Assembly: GCA_054601695.1 (NCBI GenBank)
Contig: BAAHQB010000186.1
Location: 248,001-312,000, forward strand
Reading direction: 5' to 3'
From: Amorphochlora amoebiformis
Taxonomy: Eukaryota > Cercozoa > Chlorarachniophyceae
Length of the DNA: 64,000 nt
The translations under genes were made by a program, and so were the position numbers. Positions 63,770-64,000 of this stretch are shown here, piece after piece (the first letter of the stretch is position 1; each line of letters begins with the position of its first letter). The notes under the pieces were generated by a model that was given only the letters and a program-made list of their open reading frames with translations, ran no database searches and was not told the origin of the DNA.

Positions 63770-64000
63770 ACCTCTCCACCCCCCCTCTCTCTTTCTCTCT
63801 CCCCCTCTCTCTCTCTTTCTCTCTCTCCCTCTTCTCTCTCTCTCTCCCTCCCTTCCCCCCCCCTCCCTCTCTCTCTCTTTCTCTCTCTCCCTCTTCTCTC
63901 TCTCTCTCCCCCTCCCCCCCTCTCTCCTCTCTCTCTCTCTCTCCCTCTCTCTCCTCTCTCTCTTCTCTCTCCTCTCACTCTTCTCTTCCCTCTCGCCGTC
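63770..64000. repeat. Polypyrimidine tract at right edge
   Basis: CTCTCTCCC-type repeat with C-runs up to the end of the window. Confidence 0.88.

Overview
This is a nuclear segment from a repeat-rich eukaryote, most likely a protist or alga. Coding sequence is a small part of the window (about 5.5 kb). It is split into many short exons, mostly 30-150 nt. The introns are dominated by (TA)n, with (CA)n and (CT)n tracts, minisatellites and TTAGGG/CCCTAA arrays. TTAGGG-type repeats and a plant-Shaker-like K+ channel would fit several protist lineages, such as stramenopiles or haptophytes. The sequence does not settle the lineage. I built every gene model by hand from splice signals, phase consistency and protein-family motifs, with no aligner. 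Individual exon edges may be off by a few bases, but codon phase is continuous through all four main genes.

Layout, left to right. (1) 1130-15762, minus: a six-transmembrane voltage-gated K+ channel of the plant Shaker/KAT-AKT type with a cyclic-nucleotide-binding-like domain, 25 exons, about 625 aa. (2) 16186-28397, plus, divergent from gene 1: an SLC38/AA_trans-family amino-acid transporter, 19 exons, 440 aa, complete from ATG to stop. (3) 29862-39327, minus, 5' end uncertain: a YacP-like NYN/PIN RNase-type protein, at least 13 exons, convergent with gene 2. (4) 40181-56584, plus, divergent from gene 3: a large-subunit U2AF-like splicing factor, 20 exons, 483 aa, with RS domain, one RRM and a C-terminal UHM. 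(5) about 59100-63719 and beyond the right edge, minus: a partial unidentified gene with an extracellular beta-sandwich (FN3/REJ-like) flavour, convergent with gene 4.

The most interesting feature is in the introns. Nearly every gene carries degenerate extra copies of pieces of its own exons in the flanking introns. One class is tandem arrays of 'exon 3' end plus 5' splice site', separated by (TA)n or telomeric repeats and lying downstream of the real exon. The other class is copies of exon 5' parts, which in several cases have lost their acceptor AG. In addition, telomere-like arrays repeatedly sit right at 3' splice sites in CCCTAA-sense orientation, where they could supply CTAAC branch-site motifs. 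The window also encodes U2AF, the factor that recognises 3' splice sites, and here it seems to lack its second RRM.

The five genes show no common pathway. They form two divergent pairs that meet tail-to-tail. Dispersed elements resembling solo LTRs or a non-autonomous transposon lie in introns of the channel and the NYN gene. No rRNA, tRNA, CRISPR or prokaryotic-type feature was seen.
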